DNA from: Bacillus marasmi | GTDB lineage: Bacteria > Bacillota > Bacilli > Bacillales > Cytobacillaceae | Reading direction: 5' to 3' | DNA: 64,000 bases | Assembly: GCF_902168435.1 (NCBI RefSeq) | Contig: NZ_LR656176.1 | Location: 92,261-156,260, forward strand | In this document: piece by piece, positions 8,531 to 17,590 of the stretch | Position numbering within the stretch: position 1 is the first letter of the stretch | Layout: every line of letters begins with the position of its first letter | Translations under genes and position numbers: made by a program | Notes under the pieces: generated by a model | Databases searched by the model: none | What the model was told of the DNA's origin: nothing | What the model saw: only the letters and a program-made list of their open reading frames with translations

Positions 8531-9633
8531 GGTAGGTTTACTCCTTTCATTACCTTCACATAAGGACGTAGTAAGAAACTTGCCACTTTTAGCGGATCGT
8601 AAACTTTTGTTTGAAATAGCTTTTTACCCCAATATCCCTTCATGCCGCCTACAATTCGATCAATTCCATCATTCGACAATTGTTCGATCCCCCTTCGCAA
8701 GACAAGTGAGTTTTCATAGCTCTCTCTGATAGGTTCCATTAGTTCTTCGTATTTCCCCTTTCCACATAAATCATAGGCTGCAAAAACTCCGCTTAATAGA
8801 GAGCAATATTGCCCAAAGCCCATGAATGGCATCATCGTTCCAAAACAATTCCCGATAAAGAATGTGTTTCCGATTCTTGCGGTTTGGCATATTCCGATGG
8901 GATAGCCAGTAATCTGGAACTGATCGGTAATTTTTAATTGCTGTTTCCAATCGAATCTAAGCTTTTGAATGAACTGCTCATATAGAGCATTTATATTTAC
9001 AGATTGATTTTTTGGTAAATCTGGAATTGCAATACTAATGGACGCCTCTTTTTCAGAAAATGGAATACAAAAGCCATATCCATATGGAGCTAAATCATAA
9101 TCTATCCATGCCATCACTGTATACCGATCAAAATCCCCTTCTATTGTTGCACCATGAATCGATACGCTTAAATCCTCCCGGAAGTTATGCATTTGCTTCG
9201 CATATTCTCCATCTCCTGTGGCCATCACAACGTGCGTATATTCCTGGAGCAATTGTTCATACGTTTTTTGTGAGTTGTAATTTACAGTTGTTTGAAGCTG
9301 CTGAACTAATTGAGCTTCAAATGATGCTTCCACTCTACCACGGAGATTGGTAAAACCCATTGGCGTTTCAATCTCTGCCATTTCATGTTTAGAAAAAAGT
9401 TTTATTTTTTGAATATGTGATGTCGGTTTTAAATAAATTCCATATTTTTCGGAAAGAGTTGCAATGCAATCATGGGTTGGTCGTGTGAATATCGACATCA
9501 GTGTTTCGCCATTTACAAACCTGTCCCCTACTTTGCTTCTTTTTTCATAAATCTCTGGAGTAATCCCGTACTTCTCGAGGGTTATTGCACACGCTAAGCC
9601 CGAAAGACCTGCTCCCATAATAGCTATTTTCAT
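8527..9633 (-). CDS. FAD-dependent oxidoreductase (geranylgeranyl-reductase-like)
   Basis: 368 residues. The N-terminal dinucleotide fold reads MKIAIMGAGLSGLACAITL, with a Glu ending the second strand (PEIYEKRS). The second FAD motif is the region IGNCFGTMMPFMGFG (about 270-285), which aligns with the usual GDA...P..G.G stretch but lacks its Asp. The AGGAG site fits the ATG at 9633; the earlier in-frame ATG at 9660 has no site. It heads a two-gene unit with the DUF3231 gene. Substrate unknown: polyprenyl reduction or aromatic hydroxylation are both seen in relatives. Confidence 0.75.
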   Translation of the reverse strand: MKIAIMGAGLSGLACAITLEKYGITPEIYEKRSKVGDRFVNGETLMSIFTRPTHDCIATLSEKYGIYLKPTSHIQKIKLFSKHEMAEIETPMGFTNLRGRVEASFEAQLVQQLQTTVNYNSQKTYEQLLQEYTHVVMATGDGEYAKQMHNFREDLSVSIHGATIEGDFDRYTVMAWIDYDLAPYGYGFCIPFSEKEASISIAIPDLPKNQSVNINALYEQFIQKLRFDWKQQLKITDQFQITGYPIGICQTARIGNTFFIGNCFGTMMPFMGFGQYCSLLSGVFAAYDLCGKGKYEELMEPIRESYENSLVLRRGIEQLSNDGIDRIVGGMKGYWGKKLFQTKVYDPLKVASFLLRPYVKVMKGVNLP

Positions 9634-9895
9634 CAAAATACATCTCCTATAGTAGTTCATTACAATAAGAGCATTCCCTTTGTTAATTGGATAAATGTAT
9701 ATTAATTTCCATTTTAATGGTAATAGTTAGGTGTCCCTCGTATAATCAATTTCAACATAATAGCTAAACAGGCTACCACAATTACGTGGCAGCCTGTTCC
9801 TTTTATTTAATCGATTTTTTATTATTTGTACCCGCACTAATTTCTCGGGATAACGAACCACTTCGTTACTACCCAAAAAGTTTTTTAAGTAACAT
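9634..9895. other. Intergenic region with one hairpin
   Basis: The only clear structure is an inverted repeat at 9768-9800 (AACAGGCTACCAC with GTGGCAGCCTGTT). It lies downstream of the minus-strand amidase gene and may end its transcript, although the T run on that strand is weak. I see no gene here. Confidence 0.5.
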
Positions 9896-11392
9896 TTAAT
9901 AATTACTATTTTTTGTTATATCTATCCATTCGTCGGTTTGCTCAAGCAAGTTTGCCATTTGAAAAAGTAAATCCTCTCTTCCATTTGCCGTCATGAATTG
10001 GACTCCAACTGGTAATCCCTGTTCATTTATATGAAGTGGAACACTCATTGCAGGCTGACCTGTCAAATTAGCCAGCTGTGTAAATGGAGTGCGCTTTAAA
10101 CTGTTTTCTATCATCTCATCTATTAATCCCATCTTTCTCACAACTCCTTGGAGTTTCAGTTTACCTATTAAGTTAATCAATCGTTTCTCCGTATTTGTTG
10201 GATCGAGCTCCCCTATCTTAGTTGGTGGGAATGCCGTCGTTGGAGTCATAAAAAAGTCGTATGTTTCATGAAATTGTTCCATAGCAAACGCTGCTTTATC
10301 CCATTCTCTAATACTAAGAACGAATTCATCAGCAGTGATGACCTTTCCGATAAGCCCCAAAATATAAGTAGCAGGTTCAACATCTTTGTAAGTTACCTTT
10401 CTCCCAAGCTCCTTTTCAATATCATGAAATTGTGCTGCTACTTCCCCAAAATACAATGTCATATAGCTGTTTGCTATTTTCTTACCATCAACCGGTGCCT
10501 CGACTTCTTCGACGATATGCCCCATTGATTCTAATAGTTTCGCAGTTTTTAATACGGCTTGTTTACATTCTGGATCTACTTCTTTTCCTATTGGTGATTT
10601 AGTCGAAAAAGCAATTCTTAATGATCTCTGAAACTCTACCTTCAATATTTTAGAATAGCTTGTATCATATGGACTACAATGGAAAGCAGCCCCTTTTTCA
10701 TAGCCTTTCACATAATCTAACATGAGTGCGCTGTCTCGTACGGTTCTAGTTAATACGTGATTAACTGCCGCTCCATGCCAATGTCTACCTTCTCCTTTAC
10801 CGACTGGTGTTCTACCCCTTGTTGGTTTTATTCCAAAAAGTCCGCAAAATGCTGCAGGAATTCTAATTGAGCCACCCCCATCACTTGCCCCTGCAATCGG
10901 AACCATCCCTGATGCTACAGCAGCTGCTGATCCACCACTTGAACCTCCAGGTGAATGATTCAGATTCCACGGATTTCTTGTAGGTCCATAGTATATAGGC
11001 TCAGTAATTCCCATTAAGCCAAGTTCGGGTACGTTGGTTTGACCCACAATCATCATACCGGTTTGTTTAATTCTTTCTACAAATGTTGAATCCTTAATAG
11101 CTCGTACATCTCTAAATGCTTTAGAACCTCGAGTGATGGGTTCTCCCCTGATGTCTTGAGCAATATCTTTAAGTAAAATAGGGATACCAGTAAAGTCACC
11201 ACGCTGAGTTTTTTCCTTTATGGCGGCTCTTGCGCCTTCGTATGTTTTATTGATGACAGCATTTAGTTCAGGATTTTTCATTTCAATTTCTTTTATTGCT
11301 GCCTCAAGAACTTCTTCAACTGTTATTTCACGACCGCTTATTAATTGTGCCAAGCCGACTCCATCAAAATATTTATATGGAAATATAGCCAC
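9896..11392 (-). CDS. Amidase signature family protein
   Basis: 498 residues, hydrolysing an amide bond of unknown substrate. The catalytic Lys is at about 75 (PILLKDIAQDIRG), the cis-Ser in GGSSGGSAAA at about 152, and the nucleophile Ser in DGGGSIRIPA at about 175. All three members of the Ser-Ser-Lys triad are present. It is not GatA by context: no gatB or gatC is nearby, and the 498-residue length fits stand-alone 6-aminohexanoate-hydrolase-like amidases. The start is the GTG at 11392 behind GGAGGTGAT. No signal peptide, so cytoplasmic. It is a single gene between a hairpin and a divergent gene. Confidence 0.9.
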   Translation of the reverse strand: MAIFPYKYFDGVGLAQLISGREITVEEVLEAAIKEIEMKNPELNAVINKTYEGARAAIKEKTQRGDFTGIPILLKDIAQDIRGEPITRGSKAFRDVRAIKDSTFVERIKQTGMMIVGQTNVPELGLMGITEPIYYGPTRNPWNLNHSPGGSSGGSAAAVASGMVPIAGASDGGGSIRIPAAFCGLFGIKPTRGRTPVGKGEGRHWHGAAVNHVLTRTVRDSALMLDYVKGYEKGAAFHCSPYDTSYSKILKVEFQRSLRIAFSTKSPIGKEVDPECKQAVLKTAKLLESMGHIVEEVEAPVDGKKIANSYMTLYFGEVAAQFHDIEKELGRKVTYKDVEPATYILGLIGKVITADEFVLSIREWDKAAFAMEQFHETYDFFMTPTTAFPPTKIGELDPTNTEKRLINLIGKLKLQGVVRKMGLIDEMIENSLKRTPFTQLANLTGQPAMSVPLHINEQGLPVGVQFMTANGREDLLFQMANLLEQTDEWIDITKNSNY

Positions 11393-11526
11393 CCCATCAC
11401 CTCCAGTGGTTTTTACTTCCTATTTTATTCCGAAAATCTTAATCTATTAACGAAGTAGATAAGTTGTAATGAGATAAATTATATATGTTATAATTTGGTG
11501 AAAAAGACAAATAAAATAGGTGAAAT

Positions 11527-12441
11527 ATGAGGAAGAATTACTCAAATCTAAATGGAAAAAATAATCAAAAAACCTATAAAGATCTACGACGGTGGCAAAA
11601 GGAAAGAAAGTCTAAGGTGAAGGATTTATCGATTCAAATTGAACAGTTTCCTAACAAAATGATTGAAGCGCTACAAAATAATCGCAGTAAGATCACTTAT
11701 ACATGGATTGGTCATTCAACCTTTTTACTCCAAATAGAAGGATTAAATATTTTAACTGATCCAGTTTGGGCAAAACGAATGGGTATGCAGAAACGGTTAA
11801 CACAACCAGGCATTCCTCTTTCTGATATGCCTGAAATTGATATTGTCGTCATTTCTCACGGCCATTATGACCATTTGGATTTCTCAACGCTAAAAAAATT
11901 ATCTGGCGATCCTCATTATTTTGTTCCCGTCGGAATGAAAGCCCTTTTTAACAGAAAAGGATATGATAAAGTTACAGAGCTATGCTGGTGGGACAAAGTC
12001 ATTCATGGGAACCTCACGCTTCATTTTGTACCAGCGCAGCATTGGACAAGAAGAACTCTCACTGATATGAATTCATCCCATTGGGGTGGCTGGATGATTC
12101 AATCACAGGAAAAGACCTTTTATTTTGTCGGTGACACAGGCTATTTTGAAGGATTTAAGCTGATTGGCGAAAAATTCAGCATTGATACCGTATTGATGCC
12201 GATTGGTGCATATGAACCAGAATGGTTTATGGCAGAATCACATATTAATCCTGAGGACAGTATTCGAGCATTTCTTGAACTCGGAGCAACTGAATTTGTC
12301 CCGATGCATTACGGTGCGTATCGATTAGCAGATGATACGGGACCAGAGGCATTAGAGCGCTTATGTAGGGAGTGGACAAGACTTAACCTTCCAAAAGAGC
12401 AATTACGGGTTATGTTAATTGGTGAAACCGAAATAAAATAA
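11527..12441 (+). CDS. Metallo-beta-lactamase-fold hydrolase (NAPE-PLD/UlaG-like)
   Basis: 304 residues. The metal site is ISHGHYDHLD (about 113-121), then HW near 177, FVGDTGY near 200 and MHYGAYRL near 270. The GHSTFLLQIEGLNILTDPVW opening is typical of the N-acyl-phosphatidylethanolamine phospholipase D-like branch of the superfamily. Bacterial relatives have untested substrates. The start ATG follows AGGTGAA closely. The neighbour downstream is a small protein of unknown role. The fold is certain and the substrate is not. Confidence 0.85.
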   Translation: MRKNYSNLNGKNNQKTYKDLRRWQKERKSKVKDLSIQIEQFPNKMIEALQNNRSKITYTWIGHSTFLLQIEGLNILTDPVWAKRMGMQKRLTQPGIPLSDMPEIDIVVISHGHYDHLDFSTLKKLSGDPHYFVPVGMKALFNRKGYDKVTELCWWDKVIHGNLTLHFVPAQHWTRRTLTDMNSSHWGGWMIQSQEKTFYFVGDTGYFEGFKLIGEKFSIDTVLMPIGAYEPEWFMAESHINPEDSIRAFLELGATEFVPMHYGAYRLADDTGPEALERLCREWTRLNLPKEQLRVMLIGETEIK

Positions 12442-12517
12442 TCTATTTCCTTTACAACGTTTATTAATGCGTTGTTTGGAACAACCTAAAACAGGATTAT
12501 TTTATGGAGGTGTTGAA

Positions 12518-12754
12518 ATGTCGGAATTAGAGCCATTGGAATACGAAACAGGAACGCCTATCCGAGACTACGATATCATAGAAATTACCAAAACAGCTTC
12601 AGGCTATGAGGCTTTGCTTGATATCAATTTAGACAGTGGATATTCATTGACCCGAACAACGTTGGAAATTTCTGATGAAGACTTGGTTGGCTATGAAACC
12701 GAAAGTGTTGAAGAAGCAATTAAATATGCATTGGGGTTTTTCGAAACTCATTAA
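12518..12754 (+). CDS. Small acidic protein, unknown
   Basis: 78 residues beginning MSELEPLEYETG, rich in Glu and Asp, with no membrane segment. A strong GGAGGTG site lies 4-5 bases before this ATG, which makes it a real gene. It follows the metallo-hydrolase by 76 bases and ends at a terminator. I do not recognise a family. Confidence 0.75.
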   Translation: MSELEPLEYETGTPIRDYDIIEITKTASGYEALLDINLDSGYSLTRTTLEISDEDLVGYETESVEEAIKYALGFFETH

Positions 12755-12762
12755 GCAGCACT

Positions 12763-12800
12763 AAAGGACATAAGGGAAGTAGCCCTCGTGTCCTTTTTTA
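12763..12800 (+). terminator. Terminator
   Basis: AAAGGACA...GGG pairs with CCC...TGTCCTTT, followed by T residues. It ends the hydrolase/small-protein unit. Confidence 0.85.
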
Positions 12801-12869
12801 TCTTCTATATGATATGATTGATGGACTCCTATTCATTACGTGCCAATCCGATTTAATCATAAACACACT

Positions 12870-13286
12870 TTAGAATAGATAACGTCTTTTATGTTGTGAT
12901 TTGATTATTGACCCTAAAATAATTTCTACAACACCTACAGCGAACATTGTCGGCTGCAAGAAACTATACTCACTTACCCAATAAATTTCAGCAAGAATCC
13001 AAATAATCATCGCTACACCAAGCCCCATCGTCATCCATCCTGCAAAACAATGAGTTTTAATGACTAACCATGCACCGATTAAACTGGCTACTCCATTAAT
13101 TGTAAACAAAGCTAAGCCTGGAAAAAAATAAGTATCGAAAGGTGAATTTGTAATGAGATCAAGTGATAATTTTATCAATTCTCCATTAGGCTGAAGCATT
13201 AGCATCAAACCACATACGACTCCACCCAATCCAATAAATGCCAGAAACGCACCTGTAAAATAAGATATCATTTTTTGTTTCTTCAT
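12870..13286 (-). CDS. Four-TM membrane protein, unknown
   Basis: 138 residues with four clear hydrophobic helices (about 8-30, 52-72, 80-100 and 108-128) and short basic ends (MKKQK, SQHKRRYLF). It looks like a small DoxX-like or general membrane protein, but no diagnostic motif is visible. It stands alone on the minus strand, with terminators and divergent genes on both sides. Function unknown. Confidence 0.7.
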   Translation of the reverse strand: MKKQKMISYFTGAFLAFIGLGGVVCGLMLMLQPNGELIKLSLDLITNSPFDTYFFPGLALFTINGVASLIGAWLVIKTHCFAGWMTMGLGVAMIIWILAEIYWVSEYSFLQPTMFAVGVVEIILGSIIKSQHKRRYLF

Positions 13287-13419
13287 ATTCCTATCTACAC
13301 TTCTTTCATTTAGATTAGGAAATGAATCTGCAGGACCATTGAAGTGATTTCCTTAATGCTATTTTACATTTTATTAGTAAATAAATCTGCCCTCAAAAGC
13401 TGTAGAGTACCATTAACTT

Positions 13420-13487
13420 TTTGCATAGTATTTATCAAAAGAAAAATTCCATAAACCCAAGCTTGAAGGGGACAAATACTATGCAAA
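13420..13487 (+). promoter_or_regulatory. Stem-loop covering the start codon of the SLATT-like gene
   Basis: Perfect 14-base arms TTTGCATAGTATTT (13420-13433) and AAATACTATGCAAA (13474-13487). The second arm contains the ATG (13481). The 40-base loop carries the AAGGGG ribosome site (13466-13471). If the mRNA starts upstream, the start codon would be paired, giving translational control. Seen: the repeat. Inferred: the role. Confidence 0.6.
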
Positions 13488-13954
13488 CCCAAATGAAGTT
13501 GGATGTTTTAATGAAGGACATCGATGAAACGATTCAACTGTTTGAAAAAAGACGTGACCGCCATAAAAATAAAGCAATAATCCTTAAACTATCCTCAATT
13601 ATTGGCTCAGCACTTGTCACGGTATTATTAGGTTTAAAAAGTCTACAAAACAACCTAATTTCAGATATTGCGTTAATGCTATCCGCTTTTATTACGATAT
13701 TTAACGGTATCGAGGGTTTTTACAATCATCGAAGCCTATGGGTAAAAGATGTAAAAACACTAACAAGCTTGAGAGAACTGAAGCGTGATTTGGAGTTTTT
13801 TATAGCGGGTGAACCTGAGGAGCAAATGTCTGTTAGGACACTAGCGCGCTTTAAGGATCGTCTCCAAAATATTTGTAATGATGATGTTAAAACTTGGTCG
13901 AAAATAAAAGAAGAGCAGGCCATAACGGATAATGATGAGAAATCTGGAAAATGA
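13481..13954 (+). CDS. Two-TM protein, SLATT/DUF4231-like
   Basis: 157 residues. A charged N-terminus is followed by two membrane helices (about 32-52 and 61-81). The conserved-looking tail HRSLWVKDVKTLTSLRELKRDLEFFIAGEPE follows, then a soluble basic/acidic end. This layout matches SLATT-type proteins, predicted pore-forming effectors of nucleotide-signal conflict systems (SMODS/SLOG-associated 2TM). No SMODS nucleotidyltransferase or SLOG gene is next to it, so it could also be a housekeeping relative. The ATG at 13481 has the ribosome site AAGGGG 9 bases before it. The start codon lies in a stem-loop. Confidence 0.6.
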   Translation: MQTQMKLDVLMKDIDETIQLFEKRRDRHKNKAIILKLSSIIGSALVTVLLGLKSLQNNLISDIALMLSAFITIFNGIEGFYNHRSLWVKDVKTLTSLRELKRDLEFFIAGEPEEQMSVRTLARFKDRLQNICNDDVKTWSKIKEEQAITDNDEKSGK

Positions 13955-13995
13955 ATAGCGAGAGGCATTTAAAGCTATTTCGATAGATCGCTCCG

Positions 13996-14029
13996 TGTGG
14001 CCATCAACTCAATATAATTATTGGCCACA
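13996..14029. terminator. Inverted repeat between convergent genes
   Basis: TGTGGCCA and TGGCCACA, separated by 18 bases, between the SLATT-like gene and the convergent protease gene. It could be a terminator but lacks a strong T run on either strand. Confidence 0.4.
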
Positions 14030-14046
14030 GGGGGTCACATTTGCCT

Positions 14047-14844
14047 TCATTCTTTTAATCCCTTCGGTAAACGCTGACTCACTTCTTCAATTGGAATCGC
14101 AAGCCCTTCCATCTCTTCATCATTATTCACTTTTGGAATTGTTGAAGCAAACACCACTCCAACTACCTCCCCAGCTTCGTTGATTACTGGGCTTCCACTA
14201 TTTCCTCGATATACAGGAGCAGTGATTGCAAGTACTGGGACCTCCACACCGTTAACTGCTCTTAACCCAATCATTTCACCTTTATTAGCAATTTGATAAA
14301 AAGCTAACGGGTTACCAATCACAAACAGTTTATCACCTTCATTCCCATTCAACTCCTCGGCAAGTTTCAAAGAAGGAAGATTTTCACCTTGAATTTCTAA
14401 AAATGCTAAATCGAGTTGAGGATATTCCCTATCAATTCTTGCCTTGAACACTTTTCCATCAGCAAAATGAACAAGGATTTGCTGCATTTCCTCAATTACA
14501 TGATAATTCGTTATGATGTATCCCTCATCAGAAATATTAAATCCGGTACCTTTAATATTATTTCCCTCTACAGCAACAACGGCTTTTTTATATTCCTGAA
14601 TGTCATCGCGCTGTGATAGTTGAAAGGATATCTTCACAAACTCCAGTGCAGGGAGGTTAATAAAAGCAGAGAATACTGATAAGCTACTAATGAAGAACAC
14701 AAGTGCTATCGAGGAAGCTCCAATACGAATAATGTTTCTTCTTCTTTTCTTTCTTCCCTCTTTGTCTGGATCTTCCTCTTCAATTAAAAATTCGTCAATC
14801 GATGGCTCTTCAAATCCTTGTGGTTCATCCTTGTTTTCATTCAT
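14047..14844 (-). CDS. Membrane-anchored trypsin-like (HtrA-like) serine protease without PDZ
   Basis: 265 residues. An acidic cytoplasmic head (1-30) is followed by RKKRRR and one membrane helix (about 40-63), then an extracellular protease domain. The catalytic triad is His115 (TNYHV), Asp145 (PQLDLAFL) and Ser216 (YRGNSGSPV). HtrA/DegS relatives usually add a PDZ domain, but this protein ends right after the protease fold. Likely role: envelope quality control or signalling cleavage. It is a single gene with upstream GGAGGGGGG. The call is firm on fold and catalysis and open on substrate. Confidence 0.88.
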   Translation of the reverse strand: MNENKDEPQGFEEPSIDEFLIEEEDPDKEGRKKRRRNIIRIGASSIALVFFISSLSVFSAFINLPALEFVKISFQLSQRDDIQEYKKAVVAVEGNNIKGTGFNISDEGYIITNYHVIEEMQQILVHFADGKVFKARIDREYPQLDLAFLEIQGENLPSLKLAEELNGNEGDKLFVIGNPLAFYQIANKGEMIGLRAVNGVEVPVLAITAPVYRGNSGSPVINEAGEVVGVVFASTIPKVNNDEEMEGLAIPIEEVSQRLPKGLKE

Positions 14845-15012
14845 TAGCCCCCCTCCTTCACTATTATTTTTGTTATTATACCATAAGATTATTTATTCAT
14901 TTCGTTGCATAAATAACCATTTGGCATTATAATAAATTTTGTTGGAAAAATATTATTAAATAATGCAAAATCTATCAACTAAGTAAAAATCATAATTTCA
15001 GGAGGTTTTTTG

Positions 15013-15837
15013 ATGATGAGAAAAAAATGGAGTCTGTTTTTTATTATGTTAGTATCCTTTGCCACAATTCTTTCTGCTTGCGGAACTGGTAAAGAGAAAT
15101 CAGAGGGTACTGATAAAGAGGATAATGGTAGTAAGAGCTTACGTGTCGTTACAGCAGCTGAGTATGCACCATTTGAATATATGGATAAAGGTGAAATCGT
15201 AGGTTTCGATATTGATTTAATCAATGCCGTAGCTAAAGAAGCTGGGTATACCATCAGCGTTGATAATGTAGGTTGGGATCCACTTTTTGTTGAAATAGGC
15301 GAAGAACGCGCAGATCTTTCTGCTTCGGCAATTACCATTAATGATGACCGTAAACAAACCTACGATTTCTCGGCCCCTTACTTTTTATCAACAAATATGA
15401 TTATGGTAAAAGAAGGAAGTTCTATTAAAACTGCTGGAGATTTAAAAGATAAAAAAGTGGCTGTTCAAAATGGTACTACTGGTCAAGATGCCGTTGAAGG
15501 TATTTTAGGAAAAAACAACGAAAACGTGAAGAAGTTTGAAAACATTCCTCTTGCGATTATGGAATTGAAAAATGGTGGCGTAGATGCGGTTGTTGCAGAT
15601 AATACAGTAGTGGAAGAATATGTAGCAAACAATCCTAAGGACAAGCTCATTGTCATTAATGATGAGGAAGAATTTGCACCAGAGTTTTTCGGTTTCTTAC
15701 TTCCAAAAGGCAGCAAGTTAAAAACTGATCTGGATGAGGCATTAAAAGCTGTGATCGACAACGGAACCTACACAAAAATTTATAAAGAATGGTTTGGTGT
15801 AGAACCAAAAATTGAGAAGTTAAAAGAACAACAATAA
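15013..15837 (+). CDS. Amino-acid ABC transporter substrate-binding lipoprotein (orphan)
   Basis: 274 residues. A signal peptide with lipobox LSAC puts the mature protein on the outer face of the membrane. The SBP_bac_3 fold is shown by RVVTAAEYAPFEYMD, GFDIDLINAVAKEAGY and the C-terminal NGTYTKIYKEWFG. Relatives bind polar or basic amino acids such as glutamine, arginine or cystine. No permease or ATPase gene is adjacent; a terminator follows at once. It must therefore work with a transporter elsewhere or act as a sensor. The ATG at 15013 is 7 bases after GGAGG; TTG at 15010 and ATG at 15016 are alternatives. Confidence 0.9.
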   Translation: MMRKKWSLFFIMLVSFATILSACGTGKEKSEGTDKEDNGSKSLRVVTAAEYAPFEYMDKGEIVGFDIDLINAVAKEAGYTISVDNVGWDPLFVEIGEERADLSASAITINDDRKQTYDFSAPYFLSTNMIMVKEGSSIKTAGDLKDKKVAVQNGTTGQDAVEGILGKNNENVKKFENIPLAIMELKNGGVDAVVADNTVVEEYVANNPKDKLIVINDEEEFAPEFFGFLLPKGSKLKTDLDEALKAVIDNGTYTKIYKEWFGVEPKIEKLKEQQ

Positions 15838-15845
15838 TCATATTG

Positions 15846-15882
15846 AAGGGTGCATGTTCATTTGGATTTGCACCCTTTTGTT
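15846..15882 (+). terminator. Terminator after the binding-protein gene
   Basis: AAGGGTGCA pairs with TGCACCCTT, followed by TTGTTTT. Confidence 0.88.
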
Positions 15883-15904
15883 TTCATTATTTCCTAACAA
15901 AAAG

Positions 15905-15931
15905 AAAACCTCTCCACATTGTGGAAAGGCT
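15905..15931 (-). terminator. Terminator after brnQ
   Basis: On the minus strand CCTTTCCACA pairs with TGTGGAGAGG, followed by TTTTCTTT. Confidence 0.85.
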
Positions 15932-15945
15932 TCTCATTTTATACG

Positions 15946-17325
15946 TTATGCTACGTTTTCTGATTTATCTTTTACATTAAGTGCAAAAAGCTTTTGAATT
16001 CGAACAAACACACCGCTAATGACAATCGCAATTACAACTGGTAATAACCAACCTAAGCCTTGGCTGTATAACGGTAATACTTTTTCATAGAACGAAATGA
16101 TTGGAACCATCCATCCGAAATTATCCATTCCGAACAGTGCACAGAATGTTTTAAATCCATCAATAATGCTGATTAAGAAAGTAACTCCAATTGCTGTTAC
16201 ATATACGATTTGAGAATGATTAAAAAACTTAGAAACGAAGGTTAATAGCATTAGCGCTACTGCTAATGGATATAAGAACATTAATACCGGAATTGAATAA
16301 TTAATAATGTTGGCTAAACCAAAGTTAGCAATCACAAATGATAAGATTGAAAAGAAATATACCCATGCTTTATAGCTTACTTTGGGGAACAATGTATTGA
16401 AATACTCACCACAAGCAGTAATTAAGCCAATGCTCGTCGTTAAACAAGCAAGTATAATAATGATTGATAACATTACGGTACCAGCAGTACCAAAATAATA
16501 AGTTGCTGTCTTCCCTAAAACTTGTCCACCACTCGCTAATATACCGAATTCTTCAGTGCTTGTTGCACCTAAATACGCTACTCCTACGTAAATTAGACCA
16601 AGAAATCCTGTTGCTACCACACCTGATTTTGCAGAAGCCATTAAGACGCCACGAGTGGAAGTGACACCCATTCCACGAATTGCATTAATAACAATAATTC
16701 CAAATACTAGAGATGCTAGTGCATCCATCGTATTATAGCCTTCCATAAATCCTTTTACGAATGCGCCGCTAGTATAAGTATCTTGGGGTGCTTGAATAGA
16801 ACCCATTGGTTTCACAAATACCATAATTAACAAAACTGTTAAAAGAATTAAGATGCCTGGTGAAAGAAATTTCCCTACATTATCAACGATTTTCGCAGGA
16901 TTCAACGAGAACCAAAGCGTAACCCCAAAGAATAACACAGTAAAAACCAATAATCCTACTTGCCCCATGCCTTCACCCACAAACGGTGCAATTCCGATGT
17001 CATATGCAACAGCGCCTGTTCTTGGTGCTGCAAAAAATGGTCCGATTGTTAAGTAAAGTAAAGCCGTAAACCCTATCCCATATATTGGATGAACGCGACT
17101 TGCAAGTTCTTGTAAATTTTTACTACCCGAGATTCCCATTGCTAGAATCCCTAAAAACGGTAGTCCAATCCCGGTAATCAAAAATCCTAATACCGCCATC
17201 CACACGTTAGATCCAGCATTTTGACCGAGTGAGGCAGGGAAGATTAAGTTTCCTGCTCCAAAAAATAATGCAAATAACATAACGCCAACAACAAAATACT
17301 TTGAAAATGGTAATCTATTTTCCAT
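15946..17325 (-). CDS. brnQ: Branched-chain amino acid transporter (sodium/proton coupled)
   Basis: 459 residues with about twelve membrane helices. It opens with KYFVVGVMLFALFFGAGNLIFP, the signature of the LIVCS (BrnQ) family, which carries leucine, isoleucine and valine inward with Na+. The start is the ATG at 17325, which has GGAGGAG 9 bases before it; earlier in-frame ATGs lack a site. It stands alone between two terminators. In Bacillus such genes are commonly CodY-controlled, but I do not see a convincing CodY box here. Confidence 0.93.
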   Translation of the reverse strand: MENRLPFSKYFVVGVMLFALFFGAGNLIFPASLGQNAGSNVWMAVLGFLITGIGLPFLGILAMGISGSKNLQELASRVHPIYGIGFTALLYLTIGPFFAAPRTGAVAYDIGIAPFVGEGMGQVGLLVFTVLFFGVTLWFSLNPAKIVDNVGKFLSPGILILLTVLLIMVFVKPMGSIQAPQDTYTSGAFVKGFMEGYNTMDALASLVFGIIVINAIRGMGVTSTRGVLMASAKSGVVATGFLGLIYVGVAYLGATSTEEFGILASGGQVLGKTATYYFGTAGTVMLSIIIILACLTTSIGLITACGEYFNTLFPKVSYKAWVYFFSILSFVIANFGLANIINYSIPVLMFLYPLAVALMLLTFVSKFFNHSQIVYVTAIGVTFLISIIDGFKTFCALFGMDNFGWMVPIISFYEKVLPLYSQGLGWLLPVVIAIVISGVFVRIQKLFALNVKDKSENVA

Positions 17326-17521
17326 AGCTATTGTCTCCTCCATGATGTCCCAATAAATGATATTCGACAAGATTTGATATATTACGATAATATTACTATG
17401 CTTATCCAAGAATGACAACCCTATTTATAAAGATTTTTTTGACTATTTTAAAAAGACTAAAAGTGGTAATTGTGAGCAAATTACTTGATTTCCAAAAAAA
17501 CTATTTATTAAAGGATAACAA

Positions 17522-17547
17522 GCAGGGTTCAAATTATTGAACCCTGC
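17522..17547 (-). terminator. Terminator after the AhpD-like gene
   Basis: GCAGGGTTCAA pairs with TTGAACCCTGC in the gap below the AhpD-like gene. The T run on the minus strand is short. Confidence 0.7.
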
Positions 17548-17590
17548 TCATTTTCAAACTATATATCTTCCTGTTTTAAAATAAAAATTT

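Noticed and set aside
9768-9800. Hairpin as a strong terminator of the amidase gene
   Set aside because: The stem is good but the T run on the minus strand is weak, so I kept it only as an inverted repeat within the intergenic entry.
17326-17520. Possible CodY box upstream of brnQ
   Set aside because: AT-rich, but no stretch close enough to the CodY consensus to claim.
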